Below, piece by piece: positions 45,107-53,116 of a stretch of DNA of 64,000 nt. The DNA is from Candidatus Ideonella esbjergensis (GTDB taxonomy: Bacteria > Pseudomonadota > Gammaproteobacteria > Burkholderiales > Burkholderiaceae_C). The notes beneath the pieces were generated by a model that did no database searches, was not told where the DNA came from, and saw nothing but the letters and a program-made list of their open reading frames with translations. Made by a program: the position numbers and the translations under genes. The first letter of the stretch is position 1; every line of letters starts with the position of its first letter. The DNA lies in contig JADJLP010000001.1 in NCBI GenBank assembly GCA_016710065.1, forward strand, positions 1,657,001 through 1,721,000, written 5' to 3'.

Positions 45107-48004
45107 ATGTGGGAAGTCTTCGCGTACCACAACAGCGAAGCGCTGGCAGGCATCTTCAACGCCATCGCCGCGATCATGGCCTCGGGCACCTACATGAGTG
45201 CCATCGCCGCCGTGGCCTTCTGCGGCTTCGCCGTTGCGATGGTGGCCTACATGTTCCAGCCCGAGAAGCTGGTCGGATGGCGCTGGCTCGTGTCCGTAGT
45301 GCTGATCTACGGCGTGCTCTTCGTCCCCCGCGTGACAGTCGCCGTGGTGGACAAGACCGGTGGCACCCCCAACCGCGTCATCGCGAACGTGCCGTTCGGC
45401 ATGGCGGCGCTCGGTGGCTTGACGAGCACGATTGGCAACACCATCACCGAGCTCTTCGAGACGGCCTTCCAGACCCTGCCAGGGCCCGCCTCCCTGCCTG
45501 GGGAACTGTCCTACCAACAAAACGGCCTGATGTTCGGCAGCCGACTGATTCAGGAAACGCGAAGCATCTCGATCCCGGATCCCGGGGTCTTGAACGACAT
45601 CATCAACTTCGCCAACAACTGCACCGCCTACGACATCGCGGACGGCACGATCGCCGCCGCCGCCTTCTCGACATCGGACAACCTGTGGGCGGCGATGGCT
45701 GCCACCAATCCGGCGAGGTTCACCGTGATCACCGCCGGTGCAGGCGTGACCACGACGACCTGCGACGCTGCGTACGCATCCATCTCGGGGCGCCTGCCCG
45801 CACAGGTCAACGCGTTGACGGCGCGCCTCGGGCAGAAGCTGAACCCCGACCTCCCCGCAGCGGCCGCGCAGGCGGCCGTCCTGAATCAGATTCCCCAGGC
45901 CTACATCCGATCCCAGATCGCGGGCGCAGCTGCTACCGCAGCTGATCTGATCCGCCAGAACGCCATCGTCAACGCGATCAACGACGCTGGCGAGATGGGC
46001 TGCCAGCGCATCAACGACCCTGCCTGCATGATGCTGGCCACCGGCCGCGCCCAATCCGTCGCGGCCCAGAACGCGTCTTGGATCAACGGCGCCAAGATCT
46101 CGTCGCAGGCGCTCCCAGTGGTGCGCAACGTGGCGGAGGCGATGTGCTACGCAGTCTTCCCCCTCGTCGTGCTTCTGCTGTTCGTGTCGAGCGGGCGGAC
46201 CACGATCATGATCCTCTCCGGCTATGCGATAGCACTGGTCTCGATCCAGCTCTGGCCGCCGTTGTTCGCGATCCTCAACTACATGGCGACGCTGTATGGC
46301 CAAATCGACCAGGCTTCGGCTGCCGAGATCGGCGGAGGCGTGAAGGCACTCTCGCTGCAGACAGCGTCTCCCATCTATTCGAACTCGATCTCCTCACAGG
46401 CGGTCGTGTCGTACCTGATCATCGGCATCCCGATGCTCGCCTGGTCACTGGCCAACCGGATGGTCAACTTCGGCTCTGCCGTCATGGGTGGGCTGCAGGG
46501 CCTTCAGGCAGCCTCGATGTCCGGGAATGCATCTGCGGCCGCGGCCACGGGCAATACCAGCATGGGCAACGTCTCGATGGATCAGCGCACCATCAGCCCC
46601 TCAACCTCAAACCCATGGGTCAGTCGCCAGCAGGATCTGGACGGCAACTGGGTCACGACAACGGCCAGCGGCGCACAGGCCACCTCCTACCTGCGCAATG
46701 AGAGCGCTACGTCGCGCGTTGTGTCGTCACGCGTCACACAGTCGTCTGTCCAAGAGGCATCAAGGTCGGTCGAAGCAGCGCGAAGCGAGGCTGTCTCTGC
46801 TTCCAATGACCTATCTTCTGTGCTCGTGGACACCATGTCACGGGGCTCTAGCCGCTTCCGATCCACCGCCAGGAACGATGGCCAGACAACTAGCTCCAGC
46901 AGCGAACTCGGCGCTACAGCTGACCGTTTGCGTGTGACTAGCGAGGCCGTTGCGCGAACGACCGGCCTCAGCGCCCAACAGGTCGCGAACATCGCGTTCC
47001 AACTCTCTGGCGGCGTCGGTACCCCGGGCATAAGCCCCCTCAAGGCAAGTGCCGGCGGGAGCGCCGGCAAGACCTACACCAACACGCTGAATGACGCCGA
47101 GACAAAAGTGGCGAATGAACTCTCCGCCGATCAGCTTCGGGAGTTCAAGTCGTTCGCCGAACGAGCAACGCGTGACCAGTCACTTGTCCGTGCACTGGGA
47201 AGTGATCAGCGCGAAGGCACCGAACTCGCTTCACGCCTATCAACAGCCGTGAGTCGCGCGGAGACCGCCCAATCAACATTTGCTGACCGAACGACAGTTG
47301 CAGAGCGCCTATCGAAGGCATATGAGACCGGCGAGGTACTCTCGATCGATCTTGCCCAGCTGCCTGCGAACTCGGACTTCATCAATCGCTACAACCGCCT
47401 GGCGGCCGAGTATGGATCTGACAGCTTGGCGCTTCAGGCCGCCATGGCAAGCGAACTGGCGTCACGAGCGCTGCCGCCGACAAAGACGGGTTCCGGATCT
47501 GCGCTTCCAAGCGCGTTCGCCGACATTCGCGATCTCAGCCGCGCCAACAATGCCGATCCAATCTTCTCGAAGAGTCGAATCGGTGGTGCCGATTCCGCGA
47601 ACGATCGGGCTGTTGGGACACGGATCGGTACTGCCGACCTGAAGGCACCGTTGCCAGGCGCACCGCTCGAACAAGTACGGGGGGAAGTCGAGAGGCGTCT
47701 CGGTGGCGCAAGCGATCGTCCAACACAGGCAGCGACCTTTGACGCGCGCAACGAGATCGTCCGCAATCCCGATGGAACGATCTCGACACGAAGGTCGCAG
47801 CTGGTCGGCAACACTCGGCAGTTGCGTGAGGATGCGGCGGCGCTAGCAGAGAATGCGAAGGCCCTGTTGGACGGTGGATCTGACTCGGCAGTACGCGCAG
47901 CCGCAGAGGCAAAGGTGCGGCAGGCCGGATCCGAGCGAGTTCAGGCGATAGAGGCAACGCGAGAGGTGCCCGCAATGCTTCCCAAGGGAGGCCGACGTCA
48001 ATAG
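45107..48004 (+). CDS. traG: Mating-pair stabilisation/exclusion protein TraG
   Basis: A 965-residue inner-membrane protein. The N-terminal half has membrane segments at about 15-50, 60-85, 345-370 and 375-395 and around 440-460, as in TraG; the C-terminal half (about 480-965) is hydrophilic, Ser/Thr/Ala-rich and periplasmic or translocated. In F and SXT this domain is recognised by the exclusion protein of the recipient. Codon use changes along the gene: third positions are almost all G/C at the start but only about two thirds G/C beyond about 46,700. It is the last gene of the secretion operon. Confidence 0.93.
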   Translation: MWEVFAYHNSEALAGIFNAIAAIMASGTYMSAIAAVAFCGFAVAMVAYMFQPEKLVGWRWLVSVVLIYGVLFVPRVTVAVVDKTGGTPNRVIANVPFGMAALGGLTSTIGNTITELFETAFQTLPGPASLPGELSYQQNGLMFGSRLIQETRSISIPDPGVLNDIINFANNCTAYDIADGTIAAAAFSTSDNLWAAMAATNPARFTVITAGAGVTTTTCDAAYASISGRLPAQVNALTARLGQKLNPDLPAAAAQAAVLNQIPQAYIRSQIAGAAATAADLIRQNAIVNAINDAGEMGCQRINDPACMMLATGRAQSVAAQNASWINGAKISSQALPVVRNVAEAMCYAVFPLVVLLLFVSSGRTTIMILSGYAIALVSIQLWPPLFAILNYMATLYGQIDQASAAEIGGGVKALSLQTASPIYSNSISSQAVVSYLIIGIPMLAWSLANRMVNFGSAVMGGLQGLQAASMSGNASAAAATGNTSMGNVSMDQRTISPSTSNPWVSRQQDLDGNWVTTTASGAQATSYLRNESATSRVVSSRVTQSSVQEASRSVEAARSEAVSASNDLSSVLVDTMSRGSSRFRSTARNDGQTTSSSSELGATADRLRVTSEAVARTTGLSAQQVANIAFQLSGGVGTPGISPLKASAGGSAGKTYTNTLNDAETKVANELSADQLREFKSFAERATRDQSLVRALGSDQREGTELASRLSTAVSRAETAQSTFADRTTVAERLSKAYETGEVLSIDLAQLPANSDFINRYNRLAAEYGSDSLALQAAMASELASRALPPTKTGSGSALPSAFADIRDLSRANNADPIFSKSRIGGADSANDRAVGTRIGTADLKAPLPGAPLEQVRGEVERRLGGASDRPTQAATFDARNEIVRNPDGTISTRRSQLVGNTRQLREDAAALAENAKALLDGGSDSAVRAAAEAKVRQAGSERVQAIEATREVPAMLPKGGRRQ

Positions 48005-48013
48005 CCGCGCTGT

Positions 48014-48026
48014 GGGGCCCTGCCCC
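48014..48026 (+). terminator. Small hairpin at the end of the secretion operon
   Basis: GGGGC and GCCCC form a 5-bp stem with a 3-base loop, 10 bp after the traG stop and just before the end of a convergent gene. No T-run follows, so it is at best a weak bidirectional terminator. Confidence 0.35.
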
Positions 48027-48028
48027 GT

Positions 48029-48310
48029 CTAGAAGCGGCCGTTCGCTCCTGGGCGCGGGTGGTTCTCCATGTCAAACACGTCGCCCGGATAGCGTTGGAC
48101 GCCTAGCTCATCAGTGAAGGGGTCGGGTGACACCAAGTCCGGAGCCGCCACCTCGCCGCGTGGGCTTGCGACGATCGCCACGGCAGCCGCGATTCCGCCG
48201 AACATGAGCCCGACGAAGCTGACGACAAACGCACCGCGATCCGACACCGAGACAGCTGCCAAGCCACCCACGCAGCAGAACGCAAGCAACGCAACTTTGA
48301 GCCTGGACAT
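48029..48310 (-). CDS. Small membrane protein convergent with traG
   Basis: A 93-residue protein with a basic start and two hydrophobic segments (about 5-20 and 27-48), followed by a polar tail with Pro and Asp. The ATG at 48310 is preferred to an upstream TTG. It faces traG tail to tail and has lower G/C at third positions than the tra genes. In SXT/R391 an inner-membrane exclusion protein (Eex) is encoded next to traG; this is a candidate for that role by position and topology only. Confidence 0.55.
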   Translation of the reverse strand: MSRLKVALLAFCCVGGLAAVSVSDRGAFVVSFVGLMFGGIAAAVAIVASPRGEVAAPDLVSPDPFTDELGVQRYPGDVFDMENHPRPGANGRF

Positions 48311-48350
48311 CACCGCCTGCCTGGGTAGAAACAATCAGCCACATCGAGCG

Positions 48351-48379
48351 TGCAAGACCGAAGGATTGATTCATATACT
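48351..48379 (+). promoter_or_regulatory. Candidate promoter for the exported protein at 48409
   Basis: TATACT at 48374-48379 is close to the sigma-70 -10 consensus, with a poor -35 (TGCAAG at 48351-48356) 17 bp upstream. It lies in an AT-richer patch. Transcription would start about 20-25 bp before an AAGGGA ribosome binding sequence and the ATG at 48409. It does not resemble the transfer promoter module. Confidence 0.45.
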
Positions 48380-48408
48380 GTCCTCAGCCCTCCGTCAAGG
48401 GAGTAGTC

Positions 48409-49020
48409 ATGACCGCCTGTAAACCCATCGTGCTCAGCACCGCCGCAGCACTGACAACCGTGGTGATGACGACGTCATCGTTCGCGGTGTCGCTGCGTCC
48501 GAACAAGGCTACGGACGAGTCAGTCTGCGATCTCGCACACGACACGAACCTCTACCTCGGGTCTAAAGTCCTAGTCCCTTCCGTCGCCACGAAGAGGGAC
48601 CAGGTCGATGCCTTTTTCCGGCTTGCCGCGTCCTTTGTCGCGAGCAAGTGCAGAAACGGGCAAGCTCTCATACTCCAGGGCGCAACCGCAAGCAGCGTCG
48701 ATGTCCAGTCGTTAACCGAGGTCGCCAACTCCGCGTGTGCAGTAGCAGCCGTTGCCCGAACCGAAGTCAAGCTTCCGCTCGGCGATGTGACCCAGGCGGG
48801 CTTCGAGCTACGGTGCACGATCCTCAAGCACGACGAGCTTGTCGCAAGGCTCAATGAAATCGAGCGCGCCGATCCAATGGATGCGCTCAAGGCGCGACTG
48901 GCTGCAGCGGCACAGCAGGCTGATCGAGGTCCCTCGAGAACAGACTCCGGTTCCCAAGCCAAGAAGGACTGCGACAAGATGACCTTGTCGTCGATCCTTC
49001 AAGGCGGCTCCTGCAAATAG
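48409..49020 (+). CDS. Exported hypothetical protein downstream of traG
   Basis: A 203-residue protein with a signal peptide (about 1-26, ending Ser-Phe-Ala). The mature part has four or five Cys residues, a helical middle and a Gln/Ser-rich linker before a C-terminal Lys-Lys-Asp-Cys. No family is recognised. Good ribosome binding sequence and its own putative promoter support expression. Codon use resembles the traG C-terminus more than the core tra genes. Exclusion or envelope functions are possible. Confidence 0.65.
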   Translation: MTACKPIVLSTAAALTTVVMTTSSFAVSLRPNKATDESVCDLAHDTNLYLGSKVLVPSVATKRDQVDAFFRLAASFVASKCRNGQALILQGATASSVDVQSLTEVANSACAVAAVARTEVKLPLGDVTQAGFELRCTILKHDELVARLNEIERADPMDALKARLAAAAQQADRGPSRTDSGSQAKKDCDKMTLSSILQGGSCK

Positions 49021-49076
49021 CGCTCGTGCGCCCAGGACGCGCTCCGCTCCAAATTGCAATTTCACCGGCGACTTTC

Positions 49077-49132
49077 GGGGGGGACTAGCACCCGCCTTTC
49101 GAGTGGAAGCCTCGGGCTCGTCGTTCTATCTT
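49077..49132 (+). promoter_or_regulatory. Transfer promoter module, copy C (ahead of the S49 peptidase)
   Basis: Seven G (49077-49083), a 13-bp gap, the core TTTCGAGTGGA (49097-49107), a weak -35-like TGGAAG (49104-49109) and TATCTT (49127-49132) 17 bp later. The extended -10 TTCTATCTT is at the same offset as in copy B. The peptidase ATG lies 75 bases from the start of the core, the same distance as in the parM copy. Confidence 0.65.
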
Positions 49133-49170
49133 CTTGTCCTCGGCACTGGCCGTCCGGCAAGGAGAGCGCG

Positions 49171-50199
49171 ATGTCCACCCCAACCCCCACCGAGCCCACG
49201 GTCCCGACCGCGCGGAACGGCGAGCCCACCACGTTCCCTTCGGTCGTGCTCGAGGTGCTCCGAGAGATGCGGGAGCAGCGCCAGTCCTTCGAGCGCTCGG
49301 CTGAACTGGCCGCCAAGGAACGAAAGGCCGAGCGCCGCTGGCGCAACCTGTTCCAGGCCATGTTCTTCGGCGCGCCGGTGCTGCTCGGTCTCTTGTACTT
49401 CCTGTTCTTCCTGAACTCCACCGGCTTTCGCTGGGGGCCGTTCGGGAACGTCGTGGGCGTCGTCCGCATCGAGGGCCCCATCGGCGCCACGGAGCGGGCC
49501 TCGGCCGAGAACATCATCCCGATCCTCGAGAAGGCTTTCGGCAATCCGAACGTGAAGGGCGTCGTGCTGCACATCGACAGCCCGGGCGGAGCGCCCGTCG
49601 AGGCCGAGCGCATCTCAACAGCCATCAACGGGCTCAAGGCAAAGCACCGGAAGGAAGTTGTCGCGGTGATCAACAACCTCGGTGCGAGCGCTGCCTACAT
49701 GGTCGCGCTGAACGCGGACAAGATCATCGCCGCGAAGTACTCGTTCGTCGGATCGATCGGCGCAATCATGGCCCCGTGGCAGTTGGACAAGGCCATCGCC
49801 AAGGTCGACGTCGCGCAGCGGGTCTACGCCTCCGGCAAGCTCAAGGCCTTCCTCAACCCGTTCACCCCGGTCAGTCCCGAGGTCGACCGGAAGGCCCAGC
49901 AACTCGTCGATCAAATGGGGGGCTTCTTCCTGGCCGAGGTAAAGGCCCGCCGGGGCCAGGCCCTGAAGTCGGGTGTCGACTTCGGCACTGGTGAGGTCTG
50001 GCCAGGCCCCGAGGCCAAGGAACTGGGCCTTGTCGACGGCGTGGCCACGGTGGATGACTTCGTGGCCACGCACTGGGGCATGAAGACCTACGACTACGGG
50101 CCGAGCGCCGACTCGTCACCCTTCCTGACGCGCTCTCTGCAGGACGCCATAGCCGGCGCGGTCAGGCGCCTCGCGCTGAGCGGCCCCGCCGTCCAATAG
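49171..50199 (+). CDS. S49-family (SppA/SohB-like) membrane peptidase
   Basis: A 342-residue protein with an N-terminal cytoplasmic coiled region, one membrane segment (about 70-88) and an S49 peptidase domain (about 95-310). The catalytic Ser lies in Leu-Gly-Ala-Ser-Ala-Ala-Tyr and the Lys in Ala-Ser-Gly-Lys-Leu-Lys. S49 enzymes degrade signal peptides or membrane proteins. The start at 49171 follows a GGAGAG sequence. It has its own copy of the transfer promoter module, which suggests it acts during conjugation, for example in removing envelope protein by-products. Confidence 0.85.
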   Translation: MSTPTPTEPTVPTARNGEPTTFPSVVLEVLREMREQRQSFERSAELAAKERKAERRWRNLFQAMFFGAPVLLGLLYFLFFLNSTGFRWGPFGNVVGVVRIEGPIGATERASAENIIPILEKAFGNPNVKGVVLHIDSPGGAPVEAERISTAINGLKAKHRKEVVAVINNLGASAAYMVALNADKIIAAKYSFVGSIGAIMAPWQLDKAIAKVDVAQRVYASGKLKAFLNPFTPVSPEVDRKAQQLVDQMGGFFLAEVKARRGQALKSGVDFGTGEVWPGPEAKELGLVDGVATVDDFVATHWGMKTYDYGPSADSSPFLTRSLQDAIAGAVRRLALSGPAVQ

Positions 50200-50220
50200 G
50201 GCCGCCAGTTCGTCCGATCG

Positions 50221-50520
50221 TCAGTCCGACGAGTGGGGTCGTGTCGACAGGTCCCAGAGCGTCCCCTGCCACTTCGAGATCCTGCCCTCTGCCTCGCACT
50301 TCGGGCACTTCCACACAACGGCATCGTCCACGGCCCGCACCGCGGTGACCGGACCCTTCTTGCACTTGAAGCACGTCGGTGCCGCCAGCGAGGCATCCGA
50401 TTTGTCAGTGGCGCGGGCGACGACATCTACGAGGAACTGGGCCATCGCGCGCGCAGCGCCCTTGATCGGCGCGATCGCGCCGGACCCATCGAGGAAATGT
50501 GTGAGGTCGGTGATGTACAT
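50221..50520 (-). CDS. Zinc-ribbon hypothetical protein
   Basis: A 99-residue protein. The N-terminal half is helical (Met-Tyr-Ile-Thr-Asp-Leu-Thr-His-Phe-Leu); the C-terminal half has two Cys pairs, C-F-K-C and C-P-K-C, in a zinc-ribbon arrangement, followed by Gln-Gly-Thr-x-Trp-Asp-Leu. Small proteins of this kind are common in conjugative elements and genomic islands, with no proven role. It is convergent with the S49 gene. Confidence 0.7.
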   Translation of the reverse strand: MYITDLTHFLDGSGAIAPIKGAARAMAQFLVDVVARATDKSDASLAAPTCFKCKKGPVTAVRAVDDAVVWKCPKCEAEGRISKWQGTLWDLSTRPHSSD

Positions 50521-50667
50521 CGAAGGCTCGGAAGTGCGCCAAGTCTAGCGAGCCAAGTGGTCGCTTTCCCTCTGCCTTGGCGCTCAAGGCCAGACCGGCC
50601 TTCGCGGTGTATGTGATTCGGGACCTGCCGTCTCCGCGCCGCCGTGCGGCCGCCAAGCGCCTGGCCG

Positions 50668-51216
50668 CTACTGCCGGTCTCCGAATGTGCTTTGGCAGAC
50701 GGCACGATGCCCGCACTTGTCGCACGCCTTCCGGCGCGCCGCCGGCGATGGCGCATGGCCTTGGCCGCGCCTCAGCTCGAGCAGCCTGCGGCGCATCGCC
50801 AGGACCTCGTCCTCGTCGAACAGGTCCACGCGGATCGCCCGAGGTTGTCCCTGGCCATGCTGTTTGACCGCCACGTAGGCCACCGAGGAAACTCGCTCGC
50901 CGGTCTCCTCTTGCAGGACCAGGCGTTGCACCGAGAGCTCAATGGCATCCGAGGCGTGTGCTGCGAAGTAGCCGCGGGTTTTCAGTTCCACCAGGTGGAG
51001 TTCGCCGCCTTGGCGATACGCGCGGTCGAGCCTGGCCACCAGACCAAGGCGCTTGGACTCGAACCGCCTTTCAGCGAAGGCCAGCTCACCGTTGGCGATC
51101 TCGCGCGGCAACCAGCCCTCGTCAGGCCGATCCCCCTGACTCTTGAGCCAGCTGTATGCCGCTGCGAAGAGCAGCAGCCCCAGCAAGAGCAGCGCGCCTG
51201 CGCCGGCGTCGCTCAT
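50668..51216 (-). CDS. Membrane-anchored PD-(D/E)XK nuclease half (Cas4/RecB-like C-terminal part)
   Basis: A 182-residue protein. Residues about 8-24 form a membrane segment. The rest carries the back half of a Cas4-type nuclease: Asp64 (Ala-Arg-Leu-Asp), Glu77-Leu-Lys79, a Gln-containing helix near 97, and a C-terminal C165-x2-C168-x5-C174 cluster that in Cas4 helps hold an iron-sulfur centre. The first Cys and His expected of Cas4 are missing here but occur in the gene just upstream, which overlaps by 4 bp (ATGA). I infer that the two products form one nuclease. Confidence 0.7.
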   Translation of the reverse strand: MSDAGAGALLLLGLLLFAAAYSWLKSQGDRPDEGWLPREIANGELAFAERRFESKRLGLVARLDRAYRQGGELHLVELKTRGYFAAHASDAIELSVQRLVLQEETGERVSSVAYVAVKQHGQGQPRAIRVDLFDEDEVLAMRRRLLELRRGQGHAPSPAARRKACDKCGHRAVCQSTFGDRQ

Positions 51217-51659
51217 CGTGGAAGCCTTCGCGCTACCGCCCGTGCGGCCATCCGACCCGCCAGAACGAGGCCGAACCTCACGGCCGAGAGCAGCCGCGGA
51301 TGGCGGCTCAGCAGGCCACACACCGCAGGCCCGAGGCGATAGTACGTCGCGATGAACCGCCGGCCTGGGGCAGTGCGGCGCAGGTAGAGATCCCGGAACG
51401 CCCGCAGCGCACTGGTCTCGGCGCACTCGCCCAGAGCCAGGGTCGCGACGAAGCACCGGCCCTTCCGCTCGCTCGCTCGCGCGATGGCCAAGCTGTCCTG
51501 GTAGAACTGGTCGTGCGCCGCGTTCCCCCGATCCTGCGCCACGAACTGCTCTGGCGATCGCTTCGCACCGTAGCGCCAGTCGAAGTGCGCCACGCGTTCA
51601 CAGTAGCCGAGCTGCGCCAGCTCGCTGGCGCTCACCAGATCTCGATCAGTCCTTCTCAT
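51213..51659 (-). CDS. Cas4-like nuclease N-terminal half (partner of the downstream gene)
   Basis: A 148-residue protein. Its start resembles the opening of Cas4/Dna2 nucleases: Val-Ser-Ala-Ser-Glu-Leu-x3-Gly-Tyr-Cys20-Glu-Arg, then His49 in Gly-Asn-Ala-Ala-His-Asp. It has no D/ExK pair of its own. The C-terminal 45 residues are basic and partly hydrophobic and may lie on the membrane. The ATG at 51659 has a GGGGAAG sequence upstream; an earlier ATG at 51677 is possible. It overlaps both neighbours, so the four minus-strand genes behave as one operon. Confidence 0.65.
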   Translation of the reverse strand: MRRTDRDLVSASELAQLGYCERVAHFDWRYGAKRSPEQFVAQDRGNAAHDQFYQDSLAIARASERKGRCFVATLALGECAETSALRAFRDLYLRRTAPGRRFIATYYRLGPAVCGLLSRHPRLLSAVRFGLVLAGRMAARAVARRLPR

Positions 51660-51975
51660 CCACTTCCCCGAACGCATCGGTCATCTCGGCGATGCTCTGG
51701 CCGGCGATGGCACCGTGGGGCTCCACCAGCGGTGCGGCGCCGAACTGCCCCAGCGGCCTCAGCGACATCGAGATTGGCGGCGCTGCGTTGCCCCTGCTGG
51801 AGGTAGCCGCGCCAACGAGGCGTCCCTGCTCGACCAGGAGACCGACGCTGGCCAAGGCAAGGAGCCGCTTCGCACGCCTTCGAGCAGCGGTCATCCCGAG
51901 GAGTTCGCGATGGAGCTCGGGGCACTCTTCCGCACTGATGGTCACCTGCATCACGATTTTCGGCTGGGCTCCCAT
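51646..51975 (-). CDS. Small ParR/StbB-like partner of ParM
   Basis: A 109-residue protein starting 6 bp after the parM stop. The first half has a beta strand (Lys-Ile-Val-Met-Gln-Val-Thr) and helices with Arg-Arg-Arg-Ala-Lys-Arg, similar in layout to the ribbon-helix-helix adaptors that link ParM filaments to DNA. The C-terminal half is low-complexity and acidic at the end. I see no decisive motif, so the adaptor role is inferred from order and size. Confidence 0.6.
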   Translation of the reverse strand: MGAQPKIVMQVTISAEECPELHRELLGMTAARRRAKRLLALASVGLLVEQGRLVGAATSSRGNAAPPISMSLRPLGQFGAAPLVEPHGAIAGQSIAEMTDAFGEVDEKD

Positions 51976-51981
51976 GGCTGG

Positions 51982-53025
51982 CTACGCTCCGATCTGGGCC
52001 ACCTCGGCGCGGGCCGGCGCCGTGGCGAGCAACTGTGGGTTCTCACGCACGTACTGCTCGCCCATGAGCTGGAAGCCCTTCACGTTCGCATAGAGGGGTT
52101 CGTCCACCTCGCTGATGGCGATCTCGGGGAACTTCCGCCGAATCGATGCGCGATACAGGTGCATCCCGCCACCCACCACCACGATGTGCTCCAGGTCGTC
52201 TGTCGCGCCCAACTTGCCATGGAGCATCGCGACGGCCTGGTCGGCGATCTTCTCGATCGTGTTGTCGAACTTCTTCAGGTCAACGCTCCGCTTGTAGGCG
52301 CGCAGGGGTTTGCGGCTCCTCAGTGCCCTGTCGATCGCCTCAAGGTTCAGGTAGCCCCTGCCAGTCTCGCTCGCGATCGCGGCGGCAATCTTGAGCAGTA
52401 TGTCGTGCACCCCACGGTTGACCGAGTCGCTCATCTTGCCAACCACCTTGCTGTCCAGCGTCACCAGCCAGTCGAAGGTGCGCGAGCCGGCGTCGATGAC
52501 CAAGGTTCTGCCATGCCGGAGCTTTGCGTTCGCCTGATCACCGAAGACGGCATACATGGCCCCCTGCGGCTGCGCCACGACCAACACCCGTTTGACCTCG
52601 ACCGTGCGATTGCGGCCGACCTCGAATTTGCCCGTCATCGATTTCTGCAGTTCCGCCCTGCGGCGCATGTAGTCGACCACCGGCAGTCCGAGCACCAGCA
52701 GGTCGACCCTGTCGACCTTCATGAAGTGAAGGGCCCCCGCCGTGAACGCCCGGTACTCGGGGGTGCGAATGTAGTCGTCGTGATGGTTCCGGCCCACGAA
52801 GCCGTCGGCCGCAAGCGCAACGTCGGGCCCCACCTCGTACCACATGCCACCCACCGGCACGCAGACCGTCTTGCGCTTGCTGCCGAGTGCATCGTTCGAG
52901 TTGTCGTGCGCACTGTCATAGGCGATCGAGGCGAAGTGCGCGAATTCGACCCTTCCACCTTGCGCAGCCAGCACGTACTTGGTATTTCCGAAACCCACAT
53001 CGATGGCTCTGACGATTGCTTCCAT
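51982..53025 (-). CDS. parM: ParM/StbA-like actin-fold segregation protein
   Basis: A 347-residue actin-like ATPase. The phosphate-1 motif is Ala-Ile-Asp-Val-Gly-Phe-Gly-Asn-Thr-Lys at the N-terminus, phosphate-2 is Leu-Val-Ile-Asp-Ala-Gly-Ser-Arg-Thr-Phe-Asp near 170, and the adenosine motif is Ile-Val-Val-Val-Gly-Gly-Gly-Met near 295. ParM filaments push DNA copies apart, which helps keep plasmids and excised conjugative elements. The start at 53025 fits the family. It heads a four-gene minus-strand operon with a copy of the transfer promoter module 75 bases upstream. Confidence 0.85.
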   Translation of the reverse strand: MEAIVRAIDVGFGNTKYVLAAQGGRVEFAHFASIAYDSAHDNSNDALGSKRKTVCVPVGGMWYEVGPDVALAADGFVGRNHHDDYIRTPEYRAFTAGALHFMKVDRVDLLVLGLPVVDYMRRRAELQKSMTGKFEVGRNRTVEVKRVLVVAQPQGAMYAVFGDQANAKLRHGRTLVIDAGSRTFDWLVTLDSKVVGKMSDSVNRGVHDILLKIAAAIASETGRGYLNLEAIDRALRSRKPLRAYKRSVDLKKFDNTIEKIADQAVAMLHGKLGATDDLEHIVVVGGGMHLYRASIRRKFPEIAISEVDEPLYANVKGFQLMGEQYVRENPQLLATAPARAEVAQIGA

Positions 53026-53062
53026 GGGCGGCGCTCTCCACGTTGCGTTGACCGATGGCGAC

Positions 53063-53116
53063 AGCATCGCCAAGAGTCCGCGCGCCGCCAACCCGGAAAG
53101 GCCGGTCGTAACCCCC
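53063..53116 (-). promoter_or_regulatory. Transfer promoter module, copy D (ahead of parM)
   Basis: Read on the minus strand: five G (53116-53112), a 12-bp gap and the core TTTCCGGGTTGG starting at 53099. The -35-like part is GTTGGC and GATGCT at 53068-53063 occupies the -10 position seen as GATGAT in copy A. Fourteen bases, ACGACCGGCCTTTC, are identical to copy A. The gap is one base shorter than in the three plus-strand copies. The parM ATG is 75 bases from the core start. Confidence 0.6.

Noticed and set aside
50668..51216. Cas4-like motifs as evidence of a CRISPR system
   Set aside because: No repeat array, Cas1, Cas2 or effector gene is present in the window; Cas4-like nucleases also occur alone in mobile elements.
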